64,000 nucleotides of DNA, from assembly GCF_958298935.1 (NCBI RefSeq), contig NC_084927.1, forward strand, positions 14,846,001 through 14,910,000, given 5' to 3'. The position numbers were made by a program, and so were the translations under genes. The notes beneath the pieces were generated by a model, which saw nothing but the letters and a program-made list of their open reading frames with translations, searched no databases and was not told the DNA's origin. Numbering within the stretch: the first letter of the stretch is position 1; each line of letters begins with the position of its first letter. Positions 45,567-57,617 of this stretch are shown piece after piece. The DNA comes from Phragmites australis. Lineage: Eukaryota > Streptophyta > Magnoliopsida > Poales > Poaceae.

Positions 45567-48500
45567 TGTAACACCTAATTTTTTCACCTTTGAAAATTTC
45601 TTAAAATTTGCTAGAATTTAATATGAGTTTAAATAATTTAAAAGGTAAAACCCTATTTTATATAAAAGAAAAACCCATTTGACATAGGATATAATTGATT
45701 ATTATGCATTCATGCTGAATTAGGCAAGTAGGGTTTTTATTTGGTTTTTGATAGATTTTGTTTGAAGTGGATTTGCTTTGAATTAGAAATTAGAAAAAAA
45801 GAAAAGAATAAAAAAAACAAAACCTTCTCGGGCTGCCTTTTTCCCCTCCGGCCCAAATCCCTCACCCTCTCTCTCTTTTTCGGCCTCAGCCCAGCCAGCC
45901 AGCCCTATTCTCCCACTCTCCTTCCGCCTGGGCCTCGGTCCGGCCCAGCGCCGCGCGCCCACCAGCCTGTCGCTCCGAAGACGCCCGCGCAGAAACCGCC
46001 TACGCGGTCGCCATCATCTCCGACCTGGAGTCCGCCCCATCGCGCCGTCGTCCGAGTCCGAGTGGAGTACGAGCTGCCGCCTTTCCCCTTTTTCCGCGCG
46101 AGACCTCGCCTATATAACCAGGACCCCTCCCCCCGATCTCATCTCGTCCCAAACCCGCCAAGTCCCGAGCCAATCTCGCCGATTTCGAGCCCCACCACCG
46201 CCATTGTCGCTGCCCCTCGGTTGAGCACGCCGTCGAGCTGCCCAAGCGCCATTGAGCTTCACCCGAGCAGCCTAACAGAACCGCGGCCATCCACCAAAGC
46301 TCTCCCTGCCGTCGGCTTGGTTCCTGCACCGTCGGAGACCCCTTCCCGACAAGATCTCGAGGTCCTCTGCCGCTCCTTCCGTCGCCGAGCCCATCCAGTG
46401 CCGCCCTGCCCAAGGTAAGCCCTAAAACCGACCCGCCGTGCTCCCCTCTTCGAAATCCACCGCTCGTTTTCCGGCCATGAGCCGGAATCGATTTCGGCGA
46501 GTTTTCCGGCCATGCGCCGCCGCAACCCCTCGGCGCCGCCGTGACCTCTACCCTGATAGCACGAGCTTCTATGTGTCGCTGGATCTGTTTTGCACGGCCA
46601 AGATTAGATCCTATCGTACCCCTTCAGCACCCAATAGCATAGCGCCACGTGTTTATGCTTGAACCCAGTCAGCCGTTTTGCCACGTCACCTTGCCACCTT
46701 AGCTACCATCTCAATCCTCTTGCCTATGTGTCAAGCTAGTTAGCAGCCACGTAATAAAAGAGGTTTTTTCAATCTAAAAATAATAATTTTAGATAACCCC
46801 TTTAATTGGTAACTTTGCAGTCCAGCCCCTAATCTTTTTATAATTGCAAAGGAGCCAAATCTTTTTACACTTAGGTCCTTGAACTTTTTAAAAATTGCTT
46901 ATAGGTCCTTCTATTTTTACAAAAAGGTCCCTAAAGATTTCTGTTAATTACAATTAAGTCCTTTTCTTAATTAAAATAAACCCTAAATTTGTTTTTAGCA
47001 TATCATTTTTCGTCGCAGCTCCGTTTTAAGCGATTCTTACGCCGATAGATTCGTTTTTCAGTGCTCTTTCTTTCTAGATAGATGTTATCTCATTGTTCTT
47101 TAGTTTTGTGCTCTGTTCTTAGTGTATCTTGTTTGTGTGTTTGTCGATTATTGTGCAATTAGTCGACAACACCCCGGATCAATTTGAGGAATACCAAGGC
47201 CAGGAGCAAGAATACACTGAGCAGCAGCAAGGAGAAGGTAAGTGTCCTTGATCATCTTGATCATATGTTTTTAAATGTTTTGTTTCACAAAATTGCATGC
47301 AGTATCAATATGATGGGTAGTCACCGATATTAGGGTTTTTCCTAGATTTTCCCTTATCATCCCTTGGAACCTAGATGTTTTATGGTTAGGTGTCTTTTAT
47401 GGGTAGATTGCTTAGCCATTCTTTGGGGATGTTGAGAAATGTCATAATCTTGACTAATGAACATATGCAACAATGGTTGCTAATGTGTTAATGGTCTAGC
47501 AACATGGAACCTTAGGCCTTGAGCAAAGTGGTTTTGATGGTTATCATGGTTATGATGTTAGGTTAGTGTTTGCTCAAGTAACCTAAGTAAGGACTGGTTT
47601 GTGGAGTGACAACCCAAGAAGTAACGTACAAACCACGAGGCTGATATGGGTAAGGCGTGACATACTGATTAGAGTTAATCCAGTGTGTGTTGTGTCAGCG
47701 TAAAAGGGTGCTTCTAGGTAGGAGTTGAACTCGTGTAAAGCTTGGTGGTGAAACCTAGTGGGCAGACACATACTGGGTTAGTCTCTGGTTAGTGGAAAGT
47801 GTCATACAATGATTCTTGACAGCACACTACTGTCGTGTGTTAAGTATCTTGCAAACACGACAACATAGAATTCACTCACTTGTGGGGAAAGCTGGACAAC
47901 CTCTGCAGAGTATAAAACTGTTATAACAGCCGTGCTCACGGATATGAGAGACTTGGATCCTCACATGATTAGTGGGTGGTGGTTATGGTTCTGGTATAGG
48001 GAGCACTAGATGGTTGTGGTTTTGGTTATAGTACATGGAGTAATGGACGGTTATGGTGTGCAAAGTGGGGAGTCTTGTATGCTGGATGTTGAACTGTATG
48101 GGTTACATTCATTTAATAATTGCTTAATGCTTTTGAGTCCAAATATATTTTCATTACTCGCATTTACGCAAATATTCCATGTGTTAGACTATTTTTGATA
48201 TAAGCCTACATATCATTACTTTCCCACACTTGCTGAGTACTCTATGTGCTCACCCTTGCTTTCTCCTACAAAACGTATGCTGCTCAGTGAAAGATTTTGA
48301 AAATTTCCAAGACGACGACCTGGTGTTCTAGGAGCGTGTCTTCCAGTCGGTGCCTGTGGAGTGCTTGGTCGCCGATGCTTTCGTCCCGCTGTCGTCGTTT
48401 AGATGCTGTCGTTTAGTTTAATTTTGAAGTTGTTTAGGTGAAGTCTTTATTCTGTAAGAAGTGAATGCTTATAAGTTAAAGTATTGCTTTTGTTACTTCA

Positions 48501-48581
48501 CCTATAACGTCCTTATGTGTGTTAACTTCCTGGGCACACATAAGCCACACTTGGTTTTGTCCGTTAAAACTGGGTGTGACA
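45567..48581 (+). mobile_element. Long Ty3 5' LTR (3,015 bp), Tekay/Del-like
   Basis: It starts TGTAACACCTAATTTTTTCACC and ends GGGTGTGACA, followed by GAGG and a primer site. The left part has a pyrimidine-rich, GC-rich transcribed leader (about 45830-46420) with a proline-rich open frame that is not a gene. Further on, an exon-like block (EEYQGQEQEYTEQQQGEG near 47190-47235) precedes a GTAAGT donor, as often seen in long LTRs of this kind. No 3' partner is in the window. Confidence 0.8.
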
Positions 48582-48585
48582 GAGG

Positions 48586-48597
48586 TGGTATCAGAAC
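48586..48597 (+). other. Primer-binding site for tRNA-Met
   Basis: TGGTATCAGAAC differs from the standard TGGTATCAGAGC at one base. With its LTR it shows the plus orientation of the element whose internal region is then occupied by the GRF module. Confidence 0.75.
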
Positions 48598-48632
48598 TAT
48601 ACTGACTGTAGGATCACAAGCCTAGATAGAAT

Positions 48633-50109
48633 GGTCGTCCTAGGGAATCCCTAGTCATTTGTCCTTATGCACAATACTCTCATGCTCCAGCCCCTAGCCA
48701 TACCCATGCACCAGCCCCTAGCCACCATAAATAACCCATGTCTGAACCATGGGTACATCACTCATTCCTCACCTCTCCCAACTACAATGTCTTCCTCAAC
48801 TCCACCAATCCCACCCAAAAAAATATTGCGCGACTTCCATCCCCCAGGGGGTCAAACCAACAATGTGCTTCTTTAGCGACCCTTGTAGGCTTCACAAGTT
48901 ACAGGACATCACCTACACCTATGGTAGATGCTTCTTTATATGTGCTAACTACAAGTATGACCTGCCTCAACATAGAACGTATTACTACCCACCGATATAG
49001 CGACATAGATCACTCATGTGGTAGTTTTCATACAATTTCATCCACCATCATACTAATCTTCCCTCTTATTTCATTTGACGAGCCTGCTCCACCTATCTGT
49101 GACTTCATAGGATGGCTGGAGATGGAGCAAAATGAGGACCAGAAGCGATGGGTCGACATGACCATGTGGTGGGGGAGGCAAGCTTACGAACGTCGAGAGT
49201 ACGAGAAACAGCAGAAGGAACTACGGTTGAAGCATTAGGAGGAGGAACACAAGAGGAAGGCAGCAAAGGAGCACGCCGCGGCTGAAGCACACAAAGCTGA
49301 TAAGGAAATGAAGCTAGAGATGTCCCATCGCACTAATGTAGCAAGCCTCGATGCCCTCATGAAGGGCAAATATCCTAGGTGCACTCAATAGAGCATTTAT
49401 TGTAATCTGATCTATTTTCATTCCCAATAAGGCATGTTAAGTTTAGCAGCGACACGCTATTAGGTTAGTGTTTAGGTTAGGGTCCATTTGTTGTACATGC
49501 CAATATTTGTTGTCATCATCTCTTTACGGTTAGGATCCATTTGCGCAATGACGAAAGACCCCAGGTCCCATGTAATGTTCATTAGCGTATGTATACTCGA
49601 AGCTGGATTCTATGATAATTATGCTTCATAACTACTATTGTTTAAAAAAATTTAATTATGTATCCTCCCAACGTACTTCACTCAAAAAATTACTCACACA
49701 ATTTCACATCAACTAAATAAAGAAATATCAACAAAATTAAATCGAACCAAAAATTAAGAAAAAAATAAACCACTATGTGATGCCATTAGGATAACTATTT
49801 GCACAACAAACATTTTTCCCGAACTAATTTTTGTATTTTTTGTACTAAGACAAAAATCACCGAAACAAACATATTTTTGCCTCACCTATCAGCAAAAAAT
49901 TAACTTTTTCTGTTGTGCAAAAATATTTTTGCACAACCAATCTAAAAAAATAGAATTTTTGCATATTGAACTCCAAAAAATTTAATTTTTGCACTTTAAA
50001 TAATAGAAAATATTTTCTATATTTCATGCATCGGAAGAGTGAAAATCAAGTTTTCGCACATTCATTGTGTGAAAACTAGATTTCGCCGAATGAATGTGCG
50101 ATAGTGGGA
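48633..50109 (+). mobile_element. GRF zinc-finger gene module, copy 1
   Basis: A gene-like unit is carried here: a TAAATA box near 48727, ATG at 48787 (MSSSTPPIPPKK), a GRF-type finger, an intron near 49000-49085, and a second exon. A one-base shift near 48840 breaks the frame, and the finger reads CFFSDPCRLH, DITYTYGRCFFICANYKYD with one cysteine lost. The second exon gives PPICDFIGWLEMEQNEDQKR and a coiled-coil tail (YERREYEKQQKELRLKH, stop) continuing to AEAHKADKEMKLEM and TAG at 49389-49391. Tail DNA to 50109 has TGCGAAAA-like subterminal repeats and ends GCGATAGTG, CACTA-like. A homologous inverted copy lies at 62736-64000. GRF fingers bind single-stranded DNA in other proteins; the role here is unknown. 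Confidence 0.6.
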
Positions 50110-50944
50110 TATTTTTGTAATTTTTTGAATTTTTGCAATATTTTGAAATTGTCGTATAAAAAAGAAATATTAAAAAAATATTTCTATTTTAGCCCCCCAT
50201 GTTATGTATCACTCTCTTACGGTGTAAGGAATTTTGAACAGTGGTTTGTCAGCCTATTTTTGTGTCTTGAACATGCATTACTTATATTTTCATGTTATTT
50301 CGGTATTTGTTCTTTATTACCAGATTGGCTTTCATGCTGATCAACTATTAGAGGATCCGATGCAATCTTTTTTCTCATTATACTAGTTGTCAAGTTCTTA
50401 ATGAAATATTAAGTTGTGGCCAATTGCTTATTGGCATTGAAATATTACATTGCTGATTGTGGTATTAAATATGAAATCTGCTAGAGCCATGCTTAAGCAT
50501 TTAATTCAAAATGCACACTATGCCATATTGTACCTTGTTGGTAATATATCGAAATTGTTTTAAGTTTCATGTATATTCTGATTTGTAATATGATATGACC
50601 AATAGCAACAATTTCTACTGTACATTAGCTTATCTGCGGTTGTGTGATTGTGCCTTTTCAATTTCTCTACTTTCTCATTGTCGGTAAGTGTGAGATGATT
50701 TATGAACTACTGTAGCAACATCAGGTGATGTTTGTTTACTTCAGGTACTAGAAGCATCCATGCCAGGAGCTATTCTTGTTGAATTATGCTGAGCCTTAAA
50801 AATTCTTCAGAATCAAATGCCCAGTCGAAAATCCTTCATCGCTTTGTTCATGTTTTGTGTTGTGCTCTGAATCAACGCTAGCCCTATCTCTATTGTACAA
50901 TGATGTTGAAGGCTTGTAACAGTATGCACATATTCATCCATGCT
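50110..50944. other. AT-rich stretch, unrecognised
   Basis: No bounded element or gene is recognised. Near 50700-50800 there is a GTAAGT, then TTTACTTCAG and a short exon-like frame (VLEASMPGAILVELC, stop), which could be the last exon of a captured gene or chance. Confidence 0.35.
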
Positions 50945-52911
50945 TTGTAATTATATGACGAAGAAGGCGATTAGAGGGGGAGTGAATAGGAGCCTCACCA
51001 ATTTCTTGGATGGCCTATCCCAACCTTTCATCCAACGCACCTCAAAACAAAACCGTGGAAGCTAAAGACCGAGAGACATAGTTAACGACAAACATCTTTA
51101 TGAAAACTATAGCTCCACTTGATGAATCTAAATACTAGGTTCCATTGAAAGCCAATCCAAGTATGTCATCGCTCACAAAAGCTTGCAACTTGAGGAAGAA
51201 ACAATTAGATCTAAAGATCTAGGCACCAGGAGAAGAAACTCTTCAAGTTGATGGATCTAGAGGTGGGGGGATGGTTCAAGACCAAAACATATATGAATCT
51301 TATCCCTCTAGCAACAAGAAAAATAACTCCAACACGATGGAAAATTGCAACTATTCAACAAAAATGAAAATCATCACAAAAACCGAAAAATTGCAGACTT
51401 GCAAGGGAACCAAGAGAGGAAAACTAGAAGAAGATGAATACAAGCATAAGAGTAAACAAATTCTTCATTACTTGCAGAAGAATGCCCTAATTTTAGCTGA
51501 TTATAAGGTATTTTTCTCACAAAGCTCTCACCTAATATATAAGGTAATCACTCCTCTCTCTCTCTCTCTCACTTCTAAAATCCTAGCACACACTCTGAAA
51601 TGGTTGGCTCAAGAGGCTAGCACAACCCTCTCCCTCTATTTATAGACCTTGGGAGCTTCCTTAGCCCCCTAAGTTTTCTTGTTCCTTTCTTGCCCCCCCC
51701 CCCCCCGTTCAATATACTCCTACCTACCACCGAGGGTATTTTCGTCCAACTCTTTCCTTGTCCATCGAAAAGGTCGTGACTCCTTTATGATTTAGCTTCG
51801 TCTTGATGCAAGCTTCATGATGATGCCACGTGCACTCCCCCTTCCCATGGTTTTGAGGACAAACCATGAAACTACCTCGCACGCTGCTTAAAGCGTGACT
51901 CACCACCACTTTCTTACCCCTTAAGCAAGTCTCACGATATCCACACATATACTCTATCTTGCGATCTCAACCGCCGGCAAGTCTCTCCCGCTCCCGATCC
52001 TTCAAGCCATCTTATCACTTGCACCAACATCCCTTTCACTTGATTTTATCGACACGCAATCTGCATCCACATTTTCATGATTTGCTTGATCTCGATGTGC
52101 ACAGCTAGGATCACCCTTGACTCCGCCTGACCTCCTTGATCATCCGACACCAAGCATCCCACTTAGCTCCGATCATCCTACCGTCAATCGCCAAGTTGCA
52201 TCCATAACTTACACATAATATGACAAGCACATAGGTTTCTCCAATTCCATCTCCAATTAGTCAAACTCACAAATCTCTATTGAAAATCTCAGCACACAGA
52301 AAATGTAAATACCGGATGATCCGATGTGTACACCTCTGAACATCGGACCATACATTGTGTACAACTACACCAGACAAGCCATTTTGCAACCTCTCTTGGA
52401 AAACGCTCCGCCGATGCCTCCGGTGTGCACATCCTCAAGCACCGGACCATCCGGGGTGCATACATCTCCAACCTTCTGAAAACTTTCTAGATAACAGTTT
52501 GGTGATCCCTCCAGTGTTCATCATCGAACCATATGACGAGTTTAAACTCATTTTTTCTAAAGATTGCACTTCTCCTAGAAAATAGTCTGGTGTACAGTCA
52601 CTTAAGCACCAAACCATCTGGTGAATACATCAATTTTTTCCTTTGAATTGAAATGTTTCAGTGTGAACTCCATCTGAAAAACAGACCATTCAGTGAGGTC
52701 AACTTTCCTCACATCGAACCATCCGGTGAGTGCATTTTTCTGGCATAGAGACAAAACTCCAATTTCATTTTTCTCTCAAACTTTGGTTAGTCTTAAACAT
52801 AGACAAGCACAACCTAACTTATGCAATACCAAAAATCATCAAACCAAACCAACAACCATGTCAATCACCCATCACATAAAAACCAAGGCTCATTTCAACT
52901 TGGTTTCTCAG
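50945..52911 (-). mobile_element. SIRE-like copia LTR, reversed
   Basis: In reverse, the right end begins near GAGAAACCAAGTTGAAATGAG and the left end reads CTCCTATTCACTCCCCCTCTAA, typical of SIRE LTR ends. Between them are motifs such as ACCGGATGATCCGATGTG and ACCGGACCATCCGG, as in the SIRE-like LTR at 22.4-23.9 kb. There is a TC repeat near 51555-51571 and a C tract near 51694. No primer site or gag accompanies it, so it may be a solo or truncated LTR. Confidence 0.6.
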
Positions 52912-53949
52912 TAACTTCCCGTCCTAATCCCGTGGTACTTTTGGGAGGCATGGTGGCCAAGCACCCTCCACATCCCGTAGTACTTCAAGGAGGCGCAACA
53001 GACTAGCAAGTTTGCTAGGCATAGATTCAATGTACAGTGAATAGCTGAATACAAACTTTTGTATGTTATGTATGAATAAGCTTGTGTTGTGTTAACTTTG
53101 TTCTCTGGCGTTATAATTTTATCGCATCAACGCCTCACATGTGCCCCCTATCCCAGCCCCTTCGCATTCTACAGCTGTTAGCAGCCACGGGGTGCGAGAT
53201 ACGAGGGGTACTGAGTTGCGTTAGGTGCGAGCAGAGTAAAGCAACTCATTTACTAACGTTTTGATGTGTGACACCTCTGTAGTCGGAGGCTATGCCTTCA
53301 AGATACCACAGGGGTCAGATGATTTTGGCACAGAGACTTTTAGTCTTCAAGATGCAGGCGGATTATGACTTTGTTATGAATCCTTTTTTGCTAGGATACT
53401 AGGCCTTCAAGATGTTGTGGAGGTTGTCCCTCTACCACGTAGGTCAGCCAGGACTTAAAGATGATGGAGGGTCTATGTCTGTCCGGCACGGAGATGCCTT
53501 CAAGATGTCGAAGCGGTCTTTGCCTCTCTGCCACGTGGGTTAGCTAGACCTTAAAGATGGCGGAGGGATATGCCTGTCTAGCACGGAGGAAATGCCTTCA
53601 AGATGATGTAGTGGTCTTTGCCTCTCCGCAACGTAGGTCAGTCAGGCCTTAAAGATGGCAGAGGGATATACTTCTCCGGCATGGAGGCACTGCCTTCAAG
53701 ATGTCGGAGGGTTTTACTTCTCGGGCACGGTGGCACTGCCTTCAAGATGCCGGAGGGATTTACTTCTCCGACACAGAGGCACTGCATTCAAGATACTAGA
53801 GGGTTTATGTAGGTTTTGTGTGAGGTTGTTGTGAGGTATGGATTTTTTTTGGTAGGTAACACCTCTAGGTTAGGTGGCTATTTCCTGTGTATGTAAACCT
53901 ATGGCTTTTATTGTCTTGGACCTATGGAGAGGACTGAGTCTGGGGTCCC
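52912..53949 (-). repeat. 3' non-coding region of minus-strand Tat element with minisatellite
   Basis: Left of the pol stop (minus orientation) lies non-coding DNA. From about 53285 to 53815 a tandem array has CTTCAAGATG followed by GGAGGG, AAGATGGCGGAGGG or TCTTTGCCTCTC. A long unit of about 120 bases covers 53350-53640, and a shorter unit of about 55-60 bases covers 53640-53810. Arrays between pol and 3' LTR are usual in Tat elements. No 3' LTR was found to the left; the SIRE-like LTR begins at 52911. Confidence 0.7.
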
Positions 53950-53985
53950 CTACACATAGTATTTGCGGAGGATCTCCACATTCCA

Positions 53986-56900
53986 TGTAATACCCCAAGT
54001 GTTTACGAAATAAAATAAAGCGGTTGACCACGAGTCTTCCAGAAGTGCGAAATTTGACTTTTTAGATCCGTTGTTCAGATGGACGATAAGAGATCGCAGA
54101 TGTGCAGATCTCGTCGGGGTGATTCCATTTTACTATTTAAACATCCCATTAGGACACTGGCGAATCCATGGCGAACCCAATTAATTTCGGCCGTTGGATG
54201 GAAGAGGAGAAGTTAAAAAAAGAAGAGATAAGAGGGTCGGATGCACACCGATCCATCCAAAAGTTGCTCGACTAACAGAGCTGCCACTCCCCTGGCTACT
54301 GGTGCATCTCTCTCTCTCCCCGCTGTTGCTGATCTGGGCGCCCAAGAGGAAGGAGAAGGAGGTGGAAGTGGAGGAGGAGAAGGGCTGCAGGAAGGAGGAG
54401 AAGAGAAGGGAAAGGTTGGAGGAGGAGAGGTGTTGTTGCAAAGATTTTGTGGGGAACCCTAGGTGAGGTGCAAAATCATCCTTTTCTCTGCAATTGGTTG
54501 TTGGAGAAGTTTTTTTTAGTCATGGGAACTAGAGGATATTAGAATTTAACCTCGAATTCAGGTTGTTGTTTTCTGTCAGATTGTGCATTCACCTAGGGCT
54601 CAGTTTTTATCTATGTTCTAGGCCGAATCTACCAAACCTATATTAGCAAAAGTTGTAGGGGATTCAGATATCTTTGTGCTCGTAAAATTTCACTATGTTA
54701 TCCCAAGTGGTTTAGGATTTATGAAATTTGAAGTTGGCTGTCAGGTTCTGATGTGGTGCGGGACAATCATAGATCTATTCAGTTTTCAATTGTCTTAGAG
54801 GCCAAACCAGTTTTTCCAATGTGAAGAAAAGTTGTAGAGGTTTTCATATGCTTTTCATATTGCTGAATGTAATTTTTGGTTAAGTAAAACTCCAGTTATG
54901 CTCCATCAACGTAGACTGTCTTGTTTTGGCTGTCAGAAAATTCAGTCATTGTTCAGAGCATGTTTAGTTCTAGTTAATGACCTTTTATGTAGATCAATTT
55001 TATACCAATGTTGTAGTTATTGTTTTTATATCCATGTTCACCCAATTTTAGAATTTTTTAGTTGAGTAGTTTTGGAGATATTCAGTTTTAGATGACTGTT
55101 GTTTGAAATCAGTGACAATTAACCAGTGTTGTGTTGAGAGTCCGTTTAGGCAACTTTAGTGGCATGGTAAAATTACTTTTTCTCTATGAAAGTTGTAGAT
55201 ATCCTTCTGTAGTTTCCAAATATGTATTTATTTGTTATCATATATATGGTAGAAGAATAGATACGAAAAAGTGAAGCAGCACTGCTGCAGTCAATTGCAT
55301 GTGAAGATGTCGGTTTGTAGGTTTACCGGGTTGCGAGGTGTAGGACCATGTTCCATTCTATTTGTATGTTATTTGTTGTGTTGCGGTGTTGATATGTGAG
55401 TGCATGAGTAGGTGGTGTTTCAACGAGGTGTGTACGTCTTATCTTCATCGTCGGTAAAGGCAAGTGAATGTAGCTGTTGCATTGCTACAACTTTAACTTG
55501 TTATTTTTACTACCTCCATTCTTAATAATGCAGCACACATAGTTATATTTAATAATTTGGAGGATTAAAACTGCTGCCCTAACTTAGTGGGAATGTGTCA
55601 TTACGTTGATAGTATTGTGGCTCTGATGTTGATATTTTTGCTTTATGCTTAAATATGGATGAATGGGTAAATGCAAATACTTGAGGATAGTTCCAGAAAT
55701 TCAGTGTGTGGATGATCGTATATTGAACATATGAGGTATGCTTGTGTAGGTTATCTATGCTTTGAACTAACTCAATTATAATCATGAAGTTCTTGCTGTC
55801 ATATACATGTTTCAAATGAAATAGGTTAACTATGAGTTAACATAGGTGGATTGGTTGTTTTATTGGTACTCAGCATAGAATATGATATTCATAGCGGTTA
55901 CATATGAAAGAAGTCTATAGTTAAATCCATATTTAGGGGTTTGACTATAAAGCCTTTATTTGTGTCTTGATGGATGCTTGCAAAGAATGCATTATTTATA
56001 TCTTTGTACCAAAGGTGCATGTTGAAGATCATGTTATATGTATTGTACCTTTTGGTATTTGAAGTATTATTAGTGTTATACTTTAATATGAATGCAGCAT
56101 TTCATATGCATATATGTTGTAAAGATCATGACTGTACTGGTACACATTGTACGTTGCCCGAGGAGGGGGCGATGTAAAAGAAGACATATCATTGCATTCA
56201 TATGTATTGCTGTATGGAATTGATTGCTGGATATGTTGAGGTTCCATTGGAGATCATTATGAGAAGCGTCGCTTCTCCGTGGATATGTTCATTGTGGTAT
56301 GACTTGTGGATTCATGAAGGTATTGAAGTTCTACGTGAATTTGCATTGCATAGTATCCATATGCGTCATATTGCGTTGCAGTAATCTTCCATATACCATT
56401 TGGTTGGGATGAATTGCATGCAAATGTTTGAGTAATCTTACCAATTGTAGAAGTTATGTGGTTACGAGTGGGTTATTCTTAATGCTATAATTTATTATTA
56501 TTATGAATTGAACTCTTCGTGATGTTTTGGATGATGATATTTTTTTAAAAGTCCTATTTAACTCTTAGAAGTTGAAGTCAATTATAGATGTTGATATCAT
56601 ATCATATGTGATAGATATTTTTTTTATCTGGCTTATATTATATTTATGTTTTCTATGAACATGTTTTTATTGATCTACTATTAGAAGTAACAGTTTAACC
56701 CTCTTAAAAAATAAACATGATGAATAATGTAATGTCTTTACTACCTATGTAAGTTTTAAATTGATGCTTTAAATATTATGGTTTAAATAGCTTGTTAAAG
56801 TAGTTTGCTTGCTGAGATTACCCAATCTCACCCTTGAATTTTCCCTCCCTAGGTTGTCTTCTTGAGGCTAGTTTGGAGGGAAGAGCTTAGCAGCACGTCT

Positions 56901-57128
56901 TACACATTAATGACATCACTTACACTATTCAAAGTAATGTTACAGTAATAATGTAATAGATGCTAGTGTCGTTGCTTGACTATCTTAAATATGCCCTAGA
57001 GTGGTCAAGTTATTGTTCTTCTCTTTTACTAGGATATTGTTAAATGTTAGTGTGATGTTATTTCATAATATATACCTCTATCTGTTGTTGCTTCCGCGTT
57101 GCCTCTCGTTTCAAGAGAGATGCTGCCG

Positions 57129-57211
<83 letters not shown>

Positions 57212-57310
57212 TGTATGTATGTATGTATGTATGTATGTATGTATAGTTTGGCATGCTTGAAGCGTAGTTAAGTATCATTCCAGGCGTCTGTGGGACCCTG
57301 GGGTCTTACA
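53986..57310 (+). mobile_element. Solo LTR (3,325 bp), TSD TTCCA
   Basis: It starts TGTAATACCCCAAGTG and ends CTGGGGTCTTACA. A perfect duplication TTCCA lies at 53981-53985 and 57311-57315, and removing it rejoins the Tat integrase tail (HSWN to VEILRKYYV). The middle is Ty3 LTR-like, with repeated 'AAAGTTGTAGAGG'-type text. It carries AT and GTAT microsatellites near its right end. Confidence 0.92.
57131..57244 (+). repeat. Microsatellites (AT)27 and (GTAT)15
   Basis: Perfect AT repeats run from 57131 to 57184, then perfect GTAT repeats from 57185 to 57244. They create a spurious tyrosine- and isoleucine-rich frame. Confidence 0.97.
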
Positions 57311-57566
57311 TTCCAACTGTGTTCGAGGGGGTTCCCTTTTGTATCAGCCGAACAGTAGGAGCCGGGCATGTTAGAATCGAGGACCAGGTATGGGCCTTCC
57401 TATTTGTTGCACAGTTTTCTCGGAGCCAGGGCACGTTAAAGTACCAGGTCCCTGGGTTCGAAGCTTTGTGGCGGAACTTTAGGATTGTATCAGGCCTTGG
57501 TTTTCGTGATGTAGCGATCAAGATTTTGGACGGCATGGAGTCACGTGCCTTCGGTGAGATCGAAGG

Positions 57567-57568
<2 letters not shown>

Positions 57569-57615
<47 letters not shown>
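57569..57615 (+). repeat. CT microsatellite
   Basis: An uninterrupted CT tract of about 23 units lies in the integrase-to-tail region of the minus-strand Tat element. It gives arginine/glutamate frames on the minus strand that are not coding. Confidence 0.97.

Positions 57616-57617
<2 letters not shown>

Noticed and set aside
45741..46418. 225-residue proline-rich frame as a gene
   Set aside because: It is the GC-rich leader of a 3-kb Ty3 LTR, with no domain and an open opposite strand.
53285..53815. CRISPR-like direct repeats
   Set aside because: Units are diverged, spacers are not unique, and the sequence is plant retroelement DNA.
57001..57246. 81-residue frame with Y/I and M/Y/V/C repeats
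   Set aside because: Produced by AT and GTAT microsatellites.
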